A DNA stretch of 6,928 nucleotides. It comes from an uncultured Flavobacteriales bacterium (GTDB lineage Bacteria > Bacteroidota > Bacteroidia > Flavobacteriales_D > Crocinitomicaceae). The notes beneath the pieces were generated by a model. It was not told where the DNA came from, searched no databases, and saw nothing but the letters and a program-made list of their open reading frames with translations. This document shows positions 1 through 6,637 of the stretch, piece after piece (positions within the stretch are counted from its first letter, which is position 1; each line of letters starts with the position of its first letter). The position numbers and the translations under genes are program-made. Where the stretch lies: positions 1-6,928 of the forward strand of contig CAJWCX010000063.1 of NCBI GenBank assembly GCA_913031405.1, read 5' to 3'.

Positions 1-932
1 AATATTTCATAAGTATAGGACATGGGAGTATCGTTGAAATCCCCACAAATAACACTTTTGTATGGTGAATTATTTAAATGGTATCGAACGATATTACTTT
101 GTATTGATCGGGTTTTAAAAGCATTATTTAATTTTGATAATCCAGATCTGAGTTTTGATTGTTTTGTTTTCGAATCTGAGGTTTTAGCTGTTTGTCGAGA
201 GTATTCATCAGCCGTTAATTTTATAGATTGAAAATGAACATTGTAAATCCTTATCGTATCTTCTTTTTTTACAATGTCTGCATAAATACAAAAGTTTGAA
301 TTCGTCTTATGACTGCTACCACTTTTCACTATACCTTTATTGATAATGGGATATTTAGAAAACAAGGCGATTCCAAAGTTTTTATTTTTTTGAGAAGGAT
401 GGATACTGTTCTCATGATGGATACCTAGGATTTTGTAAATCGAATCTCGAGTATTGAACTTACCTTTTCCGTTTTGATGAAAATATTCTTGAATACAAAG
501 TACATCGGGTTGCTCTCGTCTGATTAGATTTAAAATTTGGTTCTTTGTTTGTTTGGCTCCAGTTCTTGAATCATCAAAGTACCCAAACAACCGGACATTA
601 TAGCTCATGACCTTCAGTTTATTGGCATTTTGGGGGATTTTATTTGTTGATAAATCAATAGAAAAAACCCTTACATGGAAAGGAATTCCTATAAGTAGTA
701 TAGTTGCAGGAAGAAATAACCATTTTGACTTTAATAAGCCCCAAACGAATAGAAATGACATATTCATAATTACAGAAATAGGGTAGATCAAACCAATGAA
801 TGCAACAATGGGAATTCGATTAGGGTCTGTATACGGAGCTGTGTAAGCTATTAACAAAATAAAGGAGCATAAAATATTGATACATCTCAAGGCACAGAGG
901 GCATAAGATTTTATGGGAAATAATTTAGCCAT
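1..932 (-). CDS. Membrane-anchored endonuclease/exonuclease/phosphatase (EEP) family protein, C-terminus cut by window edge
   Basis: I translated this frame by hand. It is open from an ATG at 932-930 to the window edge, giving 310 codons. The N-terminus is hydrophobic, with about three likely membrane segments (residues ~13-31, 40-64 and 70-86). A typical EEP fold follows. MSYNVR (109-114) holds the metal-site Asn112, VLCIQEY (144-150) holds catalytic Glu149, YNVHF (230-234) holds His233, and ICGDFND (295-301) holds Asp298 and Asn300. The family's final SDH motif would lie past the edge, so roughly 40-50 residues are probably missing. EEP enzymes hydrolyse phosphodiester or phosphoester bonds in nucleic acids, lipids or inositol phosphates; the substrate here cannot be told. 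The membrane anchor suggests action at the inner membrane, probably on the periplasmic side (inference). The start overlaps the end of the upstream rhomboid gene by 8 bp in another frame, pointing to translational coupling. The family is secure, the function is not. Confidence 0.9.
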   Translation of the reverse strand, partial: MAKLFPIKSYALCALRCINILCSFILLIAYTAPYTDPNRIPIVAFIGLIYPISVIMNMSFLFVWGLLKSKWLFLPATILLIGIPFHVRVFSIDLSTNKIPQNANKLKVMSYNVRLFGYFDDSRTGAKQTKNQILNLIRREQPDVLCIQEYFHQNGKGKFNTRDSIYKILGIHHENSIHPSQKNKNFGIALFSKYPIINKGIVKSGSSHKTNSNFCIYADIVKKEDTIRIYNVHFQSIKLTADEYSRQTAKTSDSKTKQSKLRSGLSKLNNAFKTRSIQSNIVRYHLNNSPYKSVICGDFNDTPMSYTYEI

Positions 933-1815
933 TATTACTCTGATTGAAAAGAAAATCTTTTTCCTCCTTTGTGAGTGAGTCATATCCTGATTTTGAAATT
1001 TTATCAAGGATACTATCCGTTTTTTGCTGCTTTTTTCTCTTCTCTGAATTGTATTGTTCGTCTGTCTTGTAATGATCAGACCTGGTATAATACATTTTTG
1101 GCTTCTTTTTGAATCGATTTTTAATTGTCATTAAAACTTTATCAATACGGTTCAGAATATTTTTCGAATGATGAAGATTTTGAACGGATAAGAATCCGAA
1201 GAATGCGCCACCGATATGAGCAAAATGGGCAACATTATCGTCTTGGTCACCCAGTCCAATAAGGTCTGAAGCTAAAAAGAATAAAGCCAAAATAAATAAG
1301 CGTACAGGTAATAATCCAAATAAAAGTACTTTGGTGTTAGGACTATAGAAGGCAAGAGCAGTAAATATGGCCATTACAGAACCTGAGGCACCGATAACAT
1401 GATGTACTTCGTTTTGAGGGAATAACAAAGTTCCTGAAATTATTTCAAAAAGACCTCCAAAAATCCCCCCGAAAATATAAACGAGCAATAGATTTTTTGC
1501 AGTAAAAGATTGTTCAAACATGTTTCCTGCGAAATAAAGAAAGATCATGTTAAATAAGATATGATAAAGGTCAAAGTGAGTAAAGATACTTGTGAGCAAT
1601 CCCCAGGGCATTAGAATTAGACCATTCACAGAGGCTTCAAGACTAAAGATTACGTTAATTATAGGATAGAGGTCTGTTTCAGCCATTTTTCCTATAGCTT
1701 GAACAATGATTATCAATAGAAACACCGCAATATTGGCAATAATGAGCCTATTTGTCATTGTGCCATTTCTAAATTGATGTTTTAGTTCCTCTGTGAGATT
1801 TCTTCTCTGATACAT
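925..1815 (-). CDS. Rhomboid family intramembrane serine protease with C-terminal cytoplasmic tail (second of two)
   Basis: This 296-residue protein has the rhomboid core. HFDLYHILFNM (80-90) supplies His85 and oxyanion-type Asn89. IGASGSV (141-147) supplies the nucleophile Ser144 of GxSG. VAHFAHIGG (195-203) supplies His200 of the Ser-His dyad. About six membrane helices are visible (~22-42, 67-97, 107-130, 141-157, 162-186, 197-213). Rhomboids cut membrane proteins inside the bilayer; the substrate is unknown. A Lys/Arg-rich tail (~219-296) ends in DKISKSGYDSLTKEEKDFL, which resembles the small C-terminal domain (DUF6576, from memory) found on many Bacteroidota rhomboids. The ATG at 1815 directly abuts the stop codon of the preceding rhomboid (0 bp gap) and there is no Shine-Dalgarno motif, so translation is probably coupled. 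All catalytic residues are present, so it should be active. Confidence 0.96.
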   Translation of the reverse strand: MYQRRNLTEELKHQFRNGTMTNRLIIANIAVFLLIIIVQAIGKMAETDLYPIINVIFSLEASVNGLILMPWGLLTSIFTHFDLYHILFNMIFLYFAGNMFEQSFTAKNLLLVYIFGGIFGGLFEIISGTLLFPQNEVHHVIGASGSVMAIFTALAFYSPNTKVLLFGLLPVRLFILALFFLASDLIGLGDQDDNVAHFAHIGGAFFGFLSVQNLHHSKNILNRIDKVLMTIKNRFKKKPKMYYTRSDHYKTDEQYNSEKRKKQQKTDSILDKISKSGYDSLTKEEKDFLFNQSNNG

Positions 1816-2526
1816 TTACCAAAAATTTGAACGGTCTTTTTTTCTCCAATACAATACCATGATCCCTCCTGCAATTGCGCCTCCCAAATGTGCCAAATGT
1901 GCAGTGTTATCTAATTCGTTTGGATATATAATCATGTATAAGGTGTAGGCCAAATAGGCACCCACTAAATATTTAGCTTTAACAGGAATCGCAAAATACA
2001 AGTAAAATACTGTGTTGGGAAATAATATGGTAAAAGCTGCCATGACGCCAAAAATGGCTCCAGAGGCGCCTACCATGGGTGTGTTAATCATAATAAGGTA
2101 TTTGTTGATAAGGTCATTGCTAGTCAATGTTCTTAGCCCATCTATTTCATCAATCGAAAACCCTTTGTCTGTTATTTGTGTTTTTAAATTTTCAATTTCA
2201 TAGACTCCAATGATATTAAATAGGGCAAATGCAGCAAATGCAGATACCAAATAGAATATGAAAAAACGTTTGGGACCCCATATTTTTTCTAGGTGAGCAC
2301 CTAATATCACAAATATCCACATATTGAATAAAATGTGAAAAAAGTCAGCATGCATAAAAAAATGAGTAACTACTTGAAAGGGCTCGAAAAGAGGTGAATT
2401 GACGTAATGGGCACCAAATTCTTGAATCAAGTCGATTCCTTGTATTTCAAGAAAATATGTTGCAACAAAAAACATGATGTTAAGAATCAGAAGGTTTTTT
2501 GTGACTTGAGGGATATTATTAAGCAT
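1816..2526 (-). CDS. Rhomboid family intramembrane serine protease (first of two)
   Basis: This 236-residue six-helix rhomboid has an intact catalytic set. HADFFHILFNMW (59-70) carries His64 and Asn68. VGASGAIFG (152-160) carries nucleophile Ser155. TAHLAHLGGAIAGG (208-221) carries His213 of the dyad, followed by the glycine-rich helix packing motif. It has almost no C-terminal tail, unlike its downstream neighbour. An unusually long hydrophilic stretch (about residues 109-148) lies between the third helix and the Ser helix. The gene starts 1 bp after the mutL stop codon and its own stop touches the ATG of the next rhomboid, so it sits in the middle of a coupled operon. The two rhomboids share motifs but little else, which argues for an old duplication or separate origins rather than a recent copy. 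The substrate is unknown, and any link to mismatch repair is positional only. Confidence 0.97.
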   Translation of the reverse strand: MLNNIPQVTKNLLILNIMFFVATYFLEIQGIDLIQEFGAHYVNSPLFEPFQVVTHFFMHADFFHILFNMWIFVILGAHLEKIWGPKRFFIFYLVSAFAAFALFNIIGVYEIENLKTQITDKGFSIDEIDGLRTLTSNDLINKYLIMINTPMVGASGAIFGVMAAFTILFPNTVFYLYFAIPVKAKYLVGAYLAYTLYMIIYPNELDNTAHLAHLGGAIAGGIMVLYWRKKDRSNFW

Positions 2527-2527
2527 T

Positions 2528-4345
2528 TTAAAAGTTTGAGGTCAGATCTTGTATACTGATAGTTTGCATAATGGGTCTGCCAAATGGACAAAACGAATGA
2601 TCGGCGTAACAAAACAATTTCTCGATAAAATCTTTGATTTCATGACTGCTGTTAAACGAAGTAATCGGTGTATTTGTTTGAATTAGTTGTAAAACAATTT
2701 CATGTGCTAACTCTCCTTTTTCGCATTGTTCCGCCATCAATGCTTGAGTAATTCTTTTGATGCATTTGTCCGTTTTTTTGTCATTTAAACATGAAGGAAT
2801 AAGGTCAAAAATAAGTTCTGATTTTTCTGTTTTAAATTGGAATCCGAGTTGTTTCAGTAAGCTTTTGGAAGCAGTCCAAGCCGAAATTTCATCTTTACTT
2901 AATTGAATATTCAATGGAAACAGTATTTTTTGCGATTCAACTGGGGTAGTCACAAATTGGTTCATGATTTGATTGTAATCTATCCTTTGTTGAGCTCTTT
3001 TTGAATCAATGATAAGTATTCCGGACTTCGAATTCGTGATAATATATCTTTCCCGAATCAAATAATCTTGTTTCAAATAATCATCTGTTTCTTGAAGAAG
3101 AGAATTTTTTTCAATCGTTTGATCTTCTTTTATCTCGTAGAAATTTTGCCAATCCTTAGGAGAGGCTTTTTGTCCAAACCCTTGTTTATTTAAAGCTTTG
3201 CTTTCGTTTCTATCAGATTTTTCACTTTTTTGAAACGTTGAAAACGGATTATATGAAGGGTTCACCTTGATTTCTGGTTCTTTTGGTGCTTCATTGCGTT
3301 GAGAAAATGGCACATCAAAACTATGATCAATATCAAAATCTATTGAAGGAGCAATATTGTATTTACCAAGTGCTTGTTTTACACTAGATAGCAAAATGGA
3401 GTAGATAAATTTGCCTTCTTCGAAATTGATTTCGGTTTTGGTAGGATGAATATTGATGTCAATTTTCTTTGTATCGATGTCAAAAAAAATAAAGTAGCTG
3501 GGCACTGCTTTTGCAGGGATTAAGTGTTCAAACGCTTTTGAAATCGCATGATGAAAATACGAATGCTTAAAAAATCTATTGTTCACAAATAAATACTGTT
3601 CCCCTCGAGTCTTCTTAGCGCTTTCAGGTTTCCCCACAAATCCAGTAATGGTGACGATATCGGTTTTTTCAGATATGGGAACCAAGTTCTCATTGCTTTT
3701 TTTACCCAAAATATCCGTAATACGTTTTCGTATATTACTCATTGGGAGGTTGTATATTTCACTTCCATCTTGAATTAATGAGAGTTTTACATCATGATGG
3801 GCCATTGCAATACGTTCAAATTCATGTCGAATATGCATAAACTCGACATGATCTGATTTTAGAAAGCTTCGTCTTGCAGGAACATTGAAGAATATATTTT
3901 TAACTTCTATGAGTGTTCCTGTATTACAAACACACTCTTCTTTTTCGATGAGTTTACCTCCGGAATATTCAATCCTTAGGCCATTATCCTTGCTTTCTTT
4001 ATGTTTGGTTTTCATAGAAACATGAGCAATGGCTGAAACAGAGGCTAGCGCCTCGCCTCGAAAACCTTTAGTTTGTATTTTGAAAAGATCATTGACTCTT
4101 TTTAGCTTACTGGTAGCATGCCTTTTAAAGGACAGGACTGCATCATCGGAAGTCATCCCTATGCCATTGTCTTGAACCAAGATATTTGTTCTTCCACCGT
4201 CCTTAATGAATACTTGGATTTCATCGGCTCCCGAATCAATCGAATTTTCGAGTAACTCTTTCACAACCGATGCGGGTCGTTGTATGACCTCTCCAGCAGC
4301 TATTTGATTTGAAATGTGTTCAGAAAGAAGGTTAATTACGTTCAT
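2528..4345 (-). CDS. mutL: DNA mismatch repair protein MutL
   Basis: MutL couples mismatch recognition by MutS to strand incision and excision. The 605-residue product is of normal length. The N-terminal GHKL ATPase is complete: IAAGEVIQRPASVVKELLEN (15-34) with catalytic Glu30 and Mg-binding Asn34, DNGIGM (59-64), RHATSK (75-80) and GFRGEAL (94-100). NVPARRSFLK (154-163) and the transducer motif INIHPTKTEI (297-306) follow. A poorly conserved, polar linker spans ~335-425, and the C-terminal dimerisation domain spans ~426-605. In that domain the endonuclease motif D-Q-H-A-x2-E-x4-E reads D447-SKRAQQRIDY-N458, so both glutamates are replaced, and C-P-H-G-R-P reads CPFGRP (586-591). Latent nickase activity is therefore doubtful. 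The start is chosen because residues 1-20 match the usual MutL N-terminus. The ATG lies 2 bp after the stop codon of the preceding small gene and the next gene begins 1 bp after its own stop. Confidence 0.99.
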   Translation of the reverse strand: MNVINLLSEHISNQIAAGEVIQRPASVVKELLENSIDSGADEIQVFIKDGGRTNILVQDNGIGMTSDDAVLSFKRHATSKLKRVNDLFKIQTKGFRGEALASVSAIAHVSMKTKHKESKDNGLRIEYSGGKLIEKEECVCNTGTLIEVKNIFFNVPARRSFLKSDHVEFMHIRHEFERIAMAHHDVKLSLIQDGSEIYNLPMSNIRKRITDILGKKSNENLVPISEKTDIVTITGFVGKPESAKKTRGEQYLFVNNRFFKHSYFHHAISKAFEHLIPAKAVPSYFIFFDIDTKKIDINIHPTKTEINFEEGKFIYSILLSSVKQALGKYNIAPSIDFDIDHSFDVPFSQRNEAPKEPEIKVNPSYNPFSTFQKSEKSDRNESKALNKQGFGQKASPKDWQNFYEIKEDQTIEKNSLLQETDDYLKQDYLIRERYIITNSKSGILIIDSKRAQQRIDYNQIMNQFVTTPVESQKILFPLNIQLSKDEISAWTASKSLLKQLGFQFKTEKSELIFDLIPSCLNDKKTDKCIKRITQALMAEQCEKGELAHEIVLQLIQTNTPITSFNSSHEIKDFIEKLFCYADHSFCPFGRPIMQTISIQDLTSNF

Positions 4346-4347
4346 GT

Positions 4348-4659
4348 TTAATCCATCAATTTAAAGATCACAAGTTCTATATCATCCAGTCCATTCATCA
4401 GAAAATAACCTAGGACTATAACAACAAAAAGAAGTAATAATGAACGAGTATTTTTATTGTAAAGTTGATTTTGATTCACTTTGTGACTACTTCTTTTTTC
4501 TTTTAACTTTTCACGAAGAAGCACTGCTCGGTCCTCTTCATTGAGTCCTTTCTCTGCATATAACTTTCGTTTTAGTTCTAGTTTTTCTTTTCTTTCGTCA
4601 TAGTAACGAGGAAAATAGACAAAACGTTTTGGTCTTAATCTGGAATTTAAAAATTTCAA
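4348..4659 (-). CDS. Small basic one-pass membrane protein of unknown function, conserved upstream of mutL
   Basis: This 103-residue protein has no recognised catalytic domain. The N-terminal two thirds is strongly basic and probably cytoplasmic, with FVYFPRYYDERKEK (13-26) and a charged helix (~21-58). One membrane segment follows (residues ~73-88), then a short acidic C-terminus. The only available start is a TTG at 4659-4657: an in-frame TAA lies five codons upstream and the first internal Met is residue 88. From memory, small proteins with a PRYYD-like motif precede mutL in many flavobacteria, and some carry the database name 'riboflavin synthase subunit beta', which nothing in this sequence supports. 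Its stop lies 2 bp before mutL, so it is the likely first gene of the mutL-rhomboid operon. It is probably a real gene, given its position, its charge pattern and the promoter-like element just upstream. Confidence 0.85.
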   Translation of the reverse strand: MKFLNSRLRPKRFVYFPRYYDERKEKLELKRKLYAEKGLNEEDRAVLLREKLKEKRSSHKVNQNQLYNKNTRSLLLLFVVIVLGYFLMNGLDDIELVIFKLMD

Positions 4660-4679
4660 CGTAAATCGTGTTTAGCTAA

Positions 4680-4710
4680 CAAAAATAACGATAATACTTT
4701 ACGTCTTGAA
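4680..4710 (-). promoter_or_regulatory. Predicted Bacteroidota-type promoter for the small gene-mutL-rhomboid operon
   Basis: On the minus strand, TATTTTTG at 4687-4680 matches the Bacteroidota primary sigma factor -7 consensus TAnnTTTG exactly. Twenty bases upstream, TTC at 4710-4708 fits two of three bases of the -33 TTG element. Transcription would begin around 4675, leaving a leader of about 15 nt before the TTG start at 4659. I saw no convincing hairpin terminator between 4730 and this site, so read-through from the sigma/anti-sigma genes is also possible. Confidence 0.5.
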
Positions 4711-4729
4711 GGGATTTTTGATTTCTTAA

Positions 4730-6019
4730 CTATAGTCTTACTACGGTGCCTATGTACTCAGGATTCTCATTGGCTTCTGGTTGCTCCAAAATGACTTTCC
4801 AAACATAGGATTTGTTGGCATCTACCATTTTTCCCGTATTGCGATTTGTTCCGTCCCAAGGTATATCTGCACTTGAAGTTTCAAATAAAACAGCTCCATC
4901 TGAAGGATCAATCACAATCATTGTGAAAGGCGAGTTTCTTTGAGTTAAAGCGAAAGGAATAAAATGTGTATTTCTTGGTTCCATACTTGTGGGAGAGAAG
5001 GCGTTAACTGCTAACAGGTTGTAATCGTCCTCAACGTTAAAGGAAACACTTGAAATGGTATTACATCCATTGACATCAGTTGTTTTAATGCTCATGACAT
5101 GAATTCCTTTTTTGAAGAGATTAAAAGAATGAGTAGATTGGTTTTTAGCTTGAATTTCTCCATCCAAAATCCAAGTATTATTTCCTTCTTGATAAGTTTC
5201 TACCTTCAACTCAGGAAGACCGTGCTCATAATTTAAGGCATCATCGGTGATTAATTGAGCTTCAATAGCTTCAAAGACAGTAAATGCAGTTCTCGATATA
5301 AATTCGTCATCTTGATTTAAGATTCCCATCTGATAAAGGCCTTTCAAAGAGAGTAAATCTTGATACTTCGAACCAGCAGTAATTTCAATCAAATCATTTG
5401 ATGGGGTGTTCAACCAAACACTTTTTTTGTTTTTATTGGTGTAGGACCATTCTTCGTTTAAACAATGATTAGAAACTGGCGGAAAAACTAGAGTTTCTTT
5501 TTCACTTGTAATTATTGTTTCTTTTTCCTCTTTTTCTAGAATAGTTTCACGATATACAGGTGGAATAAGTATTTCTTGCACGACTGAGATATCATCTCCA
5601 CAACAAGCAATTTTATTGGCTGTTAAATCCTTTATGACAATATCATTTCCTGAGATTAAGGTTCCTTTTTCGACTTTAGTAATGTTTTCGGTTGTTAGAT
5701 TGACTTCTACACTCTTCGATTCTTTATTCAAATCATTTGCTTCCTTTTTGTTTTCATTAGAATTTGATTCAATCTTTTTCTCATTATTGGCCAATTTTGG
5801 CTTTATGGTGTTTTTCGTATTCGTTTCTTTATCATTAATATAAAGGATAGAACCAATTGTTATCGCCAAAACTACCGCTGAGCCAAGGATCCATTTCAAA
5901 TGACCAGCACTGCCTCCGCGGGCATCGAGCCTTTTGCTCATTTCATTCCAAGCACTTTCGTCATATGGAAGTTCTTGGTCTTGAAGGGCCGTTCTAAATA
6001 AATCTTCAATTTTTTTCAT
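4730..6019 (-). CDS. Anti-sigma-like single-pass membrane protein with periplasmic PKD-like and CHU_C/gliding-type C-terminal domains
   Basis: The 429-residue product starts with a cytoplasmic stretch, KIEDLFRTALQDQELPYDES (3-22) followed by AWNEMSKRLDA. This resembles the N-termini of Bacteroidota membrane proteins encoded beside ECF sigma factors. One membrane helix (~43-61) is followed by a Lys/Glu/Asn-rich spacer (~62-120), a middle region with a vicinal Cys pair (139-140), a PKD-like module (~265-330, ending in DVNGCNTISSVSFNV) and a C-terminal module (~338-411). The last resembles the gliding motility-associated (CHU_C) domain: NAFSPTS, then MIVIDPSDGAVLFET, IPWDGTNRNTGK and SYVWKVIL. 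The usual GDGxND calcium-type motif is missing (SMEPRN instead). Its ATG overlaps the sigma stop codon (ATGA, 4 bp), so the two are co-translated. I infer that the N-terminus holds the sigma factor at the membrane and the periplasmic part senses or binds an envelope component. Regulation of the sigma factor is not proven by sequence. Confidence 0.88.
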   Translation of the reverse strand: MKKIEDLFRTALQDQELPYDESAWNEMSKRLDARGGSAGHLKWILGSAVVLAITIGSILYINDKETNTKNTIKPKLANNEKKIESNSNENKKEANDLNKESKSVEVNLTTENITKVEKGTLISGNDIVIKDLTANKIACCGDDISVVQEILIPPVYRETILEKEEKETIITSEKETLVFPPVSNHCLNEEWSYTNKNKKSVWLNTPSNDLIEITAGSKYQDLLSLKGLYQMGILNQDDEFISRTAFTVFEAIEAQLITDDALNYEHGLPELKVETYQEGNNTWILDGEIQAKNQSTHSFNLFKKGIHVMSIKTTDVNGCNTISSVSFNVEDDYNLLAVNAFSPTSMEPRNTHFIPFALTQRNSPFTMIVIDPSDGAVLFETSSADIPWDGTNRNTGKMVDANKSYVWKVILEQPEANENPEYIGTVVRL

Positions 6020-6591
6020 CTATCGTCTAAATTACTGAATTCGTCAGTTAATATTTTTTTCAAGTTCAACTTGGCTTTTGATAAATTTGATTTGGAAGTT
6101 CCTTCACTGATTCCAAGCATTTCAGCAATTTCTTTGTGTGAATATTCTTCAATCACAAATAAATTAAACACTGCTCTATATCCAGGAGACAGTTTTCCTA
6201 TCGCTTCGAGAGCGATACTTGCTTTGAGCTCAGTGAGTTGTAGGATTTCACTTTCTTCCAATTGATCCGTAGAATCCATTTTGAAGTCAGTGTCCTTGTC
6301 TTTCAAAACAGGAGCCCTTTTCGCTTTTCGAATTGAATCTATAGCTGTATTTACTATGATTCGTCTTACCCAACCTTCAAAGGATCCTTTGAAATCAAAA
6401 ACTTCCAATTTATCAAAGACCTTTATAAAACCTTCTTGCAAAACCTCTTGAGCTGTGTCTCGGTCGGAAATATACCTAGAACAAACCGCAAGCATTTTAC
6501 CATAAAACATTTTAAACAAAGTTTCCTGCGAACGCCGGTCTCCTTTAAGACAACCATTCACTATATCCTTTAAATCTTCAATGTTTTTCAA
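6016..6591 (-). CDS. RNA polymerase ECF-type sigma-70 family factor
   Basis: The 191-residue protein has the two ECF regions. Region 2 (~24-92) includes YISDRDTAQEVLQEGFIKVF (40-59) and, for -10 melting and binding, FEGWVRRIIVNTAIDSIRK (71-89). A charged linker (~93-118) leads to region 4 (~126-180), whose helix-turn-helix for -35 recognition reads YSHKEIAEMLGISEGTSKS (150-168) and is preceded by LSPGYRAVFNLFVIEE. This type directs RNA polymerase to a dedicated promoter set; the regulon is unknown. The start is uncertain: the longest form uses TTG at 6591-6589, inside a 10-bp tandem duplication. A GTG at 6561-6559, preceded by AAAGGA, would remove ten residues. Neither form has an in-frame ATG. 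The TTG form gives the usual number of residues before the GCLKGD motif. The gene overlaps the anti-sigma-like gene by 4 bp. Confidence 0.96.
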   Translation of the reverse strand: MKNIEDLKDIVNGCLKGDRRSQETLFKMFYGKMLAVCSRYISDRDTAQEVLQEGFIKVFDKLEVFDFKGSFEGWVRRIIVNTAIDSIRKAKRAPVLKDKDTDFKMDSTDQLEESEILQLTELKASIALEAIGKLSPGYRAVFNLFVIEEYSHKEIAEMLGISEGTSKSNLSKAKLNLKKILTDEFSNLDDR

Positions 6592-6597
6592 TGTTTT
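6577..6597. repeat. Exact 10-bp tandem duplication across the sigma factor start codon
   Basis: The + strand reads TTCAATGTTT at 6577-6586 and the same ten bases at 6587-6596, with one more matching T at 6597. On the coding strand this is AAACATTGAA twice. The putative TTG start lies in the upstream copy as transcribed. Ten is not a multiple of three, so gain or loss of one copy would shift the reading frame upstream of the internal GTG. Confidence 0.9.
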
Positions 6598-6637
6598 ATA
6601 CGGCTTAATAACGCATGATTAAATTCAGAGTTGCCTC

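Noticed and set aside
22..231. 69-codon open frame on the + strand
   Set aside because: It lies opposite the EEP coding frame, whose catalytic motifs are unmistakable, and its product resembles nothing known.
2012..2203. 63-codon + strand open frame inside the first rhomboid
   Set aside because: Antisense shadow of the rhomboid gene; no promoter-like or protein-family signal.
3579..3773. 64-codon + strand open frame inside mutL
   Set aside because: Antisense shadow of the conserved MutL ATPase/transducer region.
4660..4729. Possible terminator between the anti-sigma-like gene and the small gene
   Set aside because: No GC-rich stem followed by a T-run is visible; only a few short, weak inverted matches.
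4787..5008. Type IX secretion sorting signal at the C-terminus of the anti-sigma-like protein
   Set aside because: The protein has an internal membrane anchor rather than a cleavable signal peptide, so export across the outer membrane is unlikely; the module is better read as a periplasmic domain.
5616..5843. 75-codon + strand open frame rich in Phe/Ser/Leu
   Set aside because: Its apparent hydrophobicity is the antisense of the Lys/Glu/Asn-rich spacer in the anti-sigma-like protein, a common artefact.
6071..6265. 64-codon + strand open frame inside the sigma factor gene
   Set aside because: Antisense shadow of sigma region 4.
6605..6616. Three-codon ATG-CGT-TAT-TAA mini-frame upstream of the sigma factor, following a GGAGG
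   Set aside because: Too short to call, the GGAGG is about 18 nt away, and no attenuator-like hairpin accompanies it.
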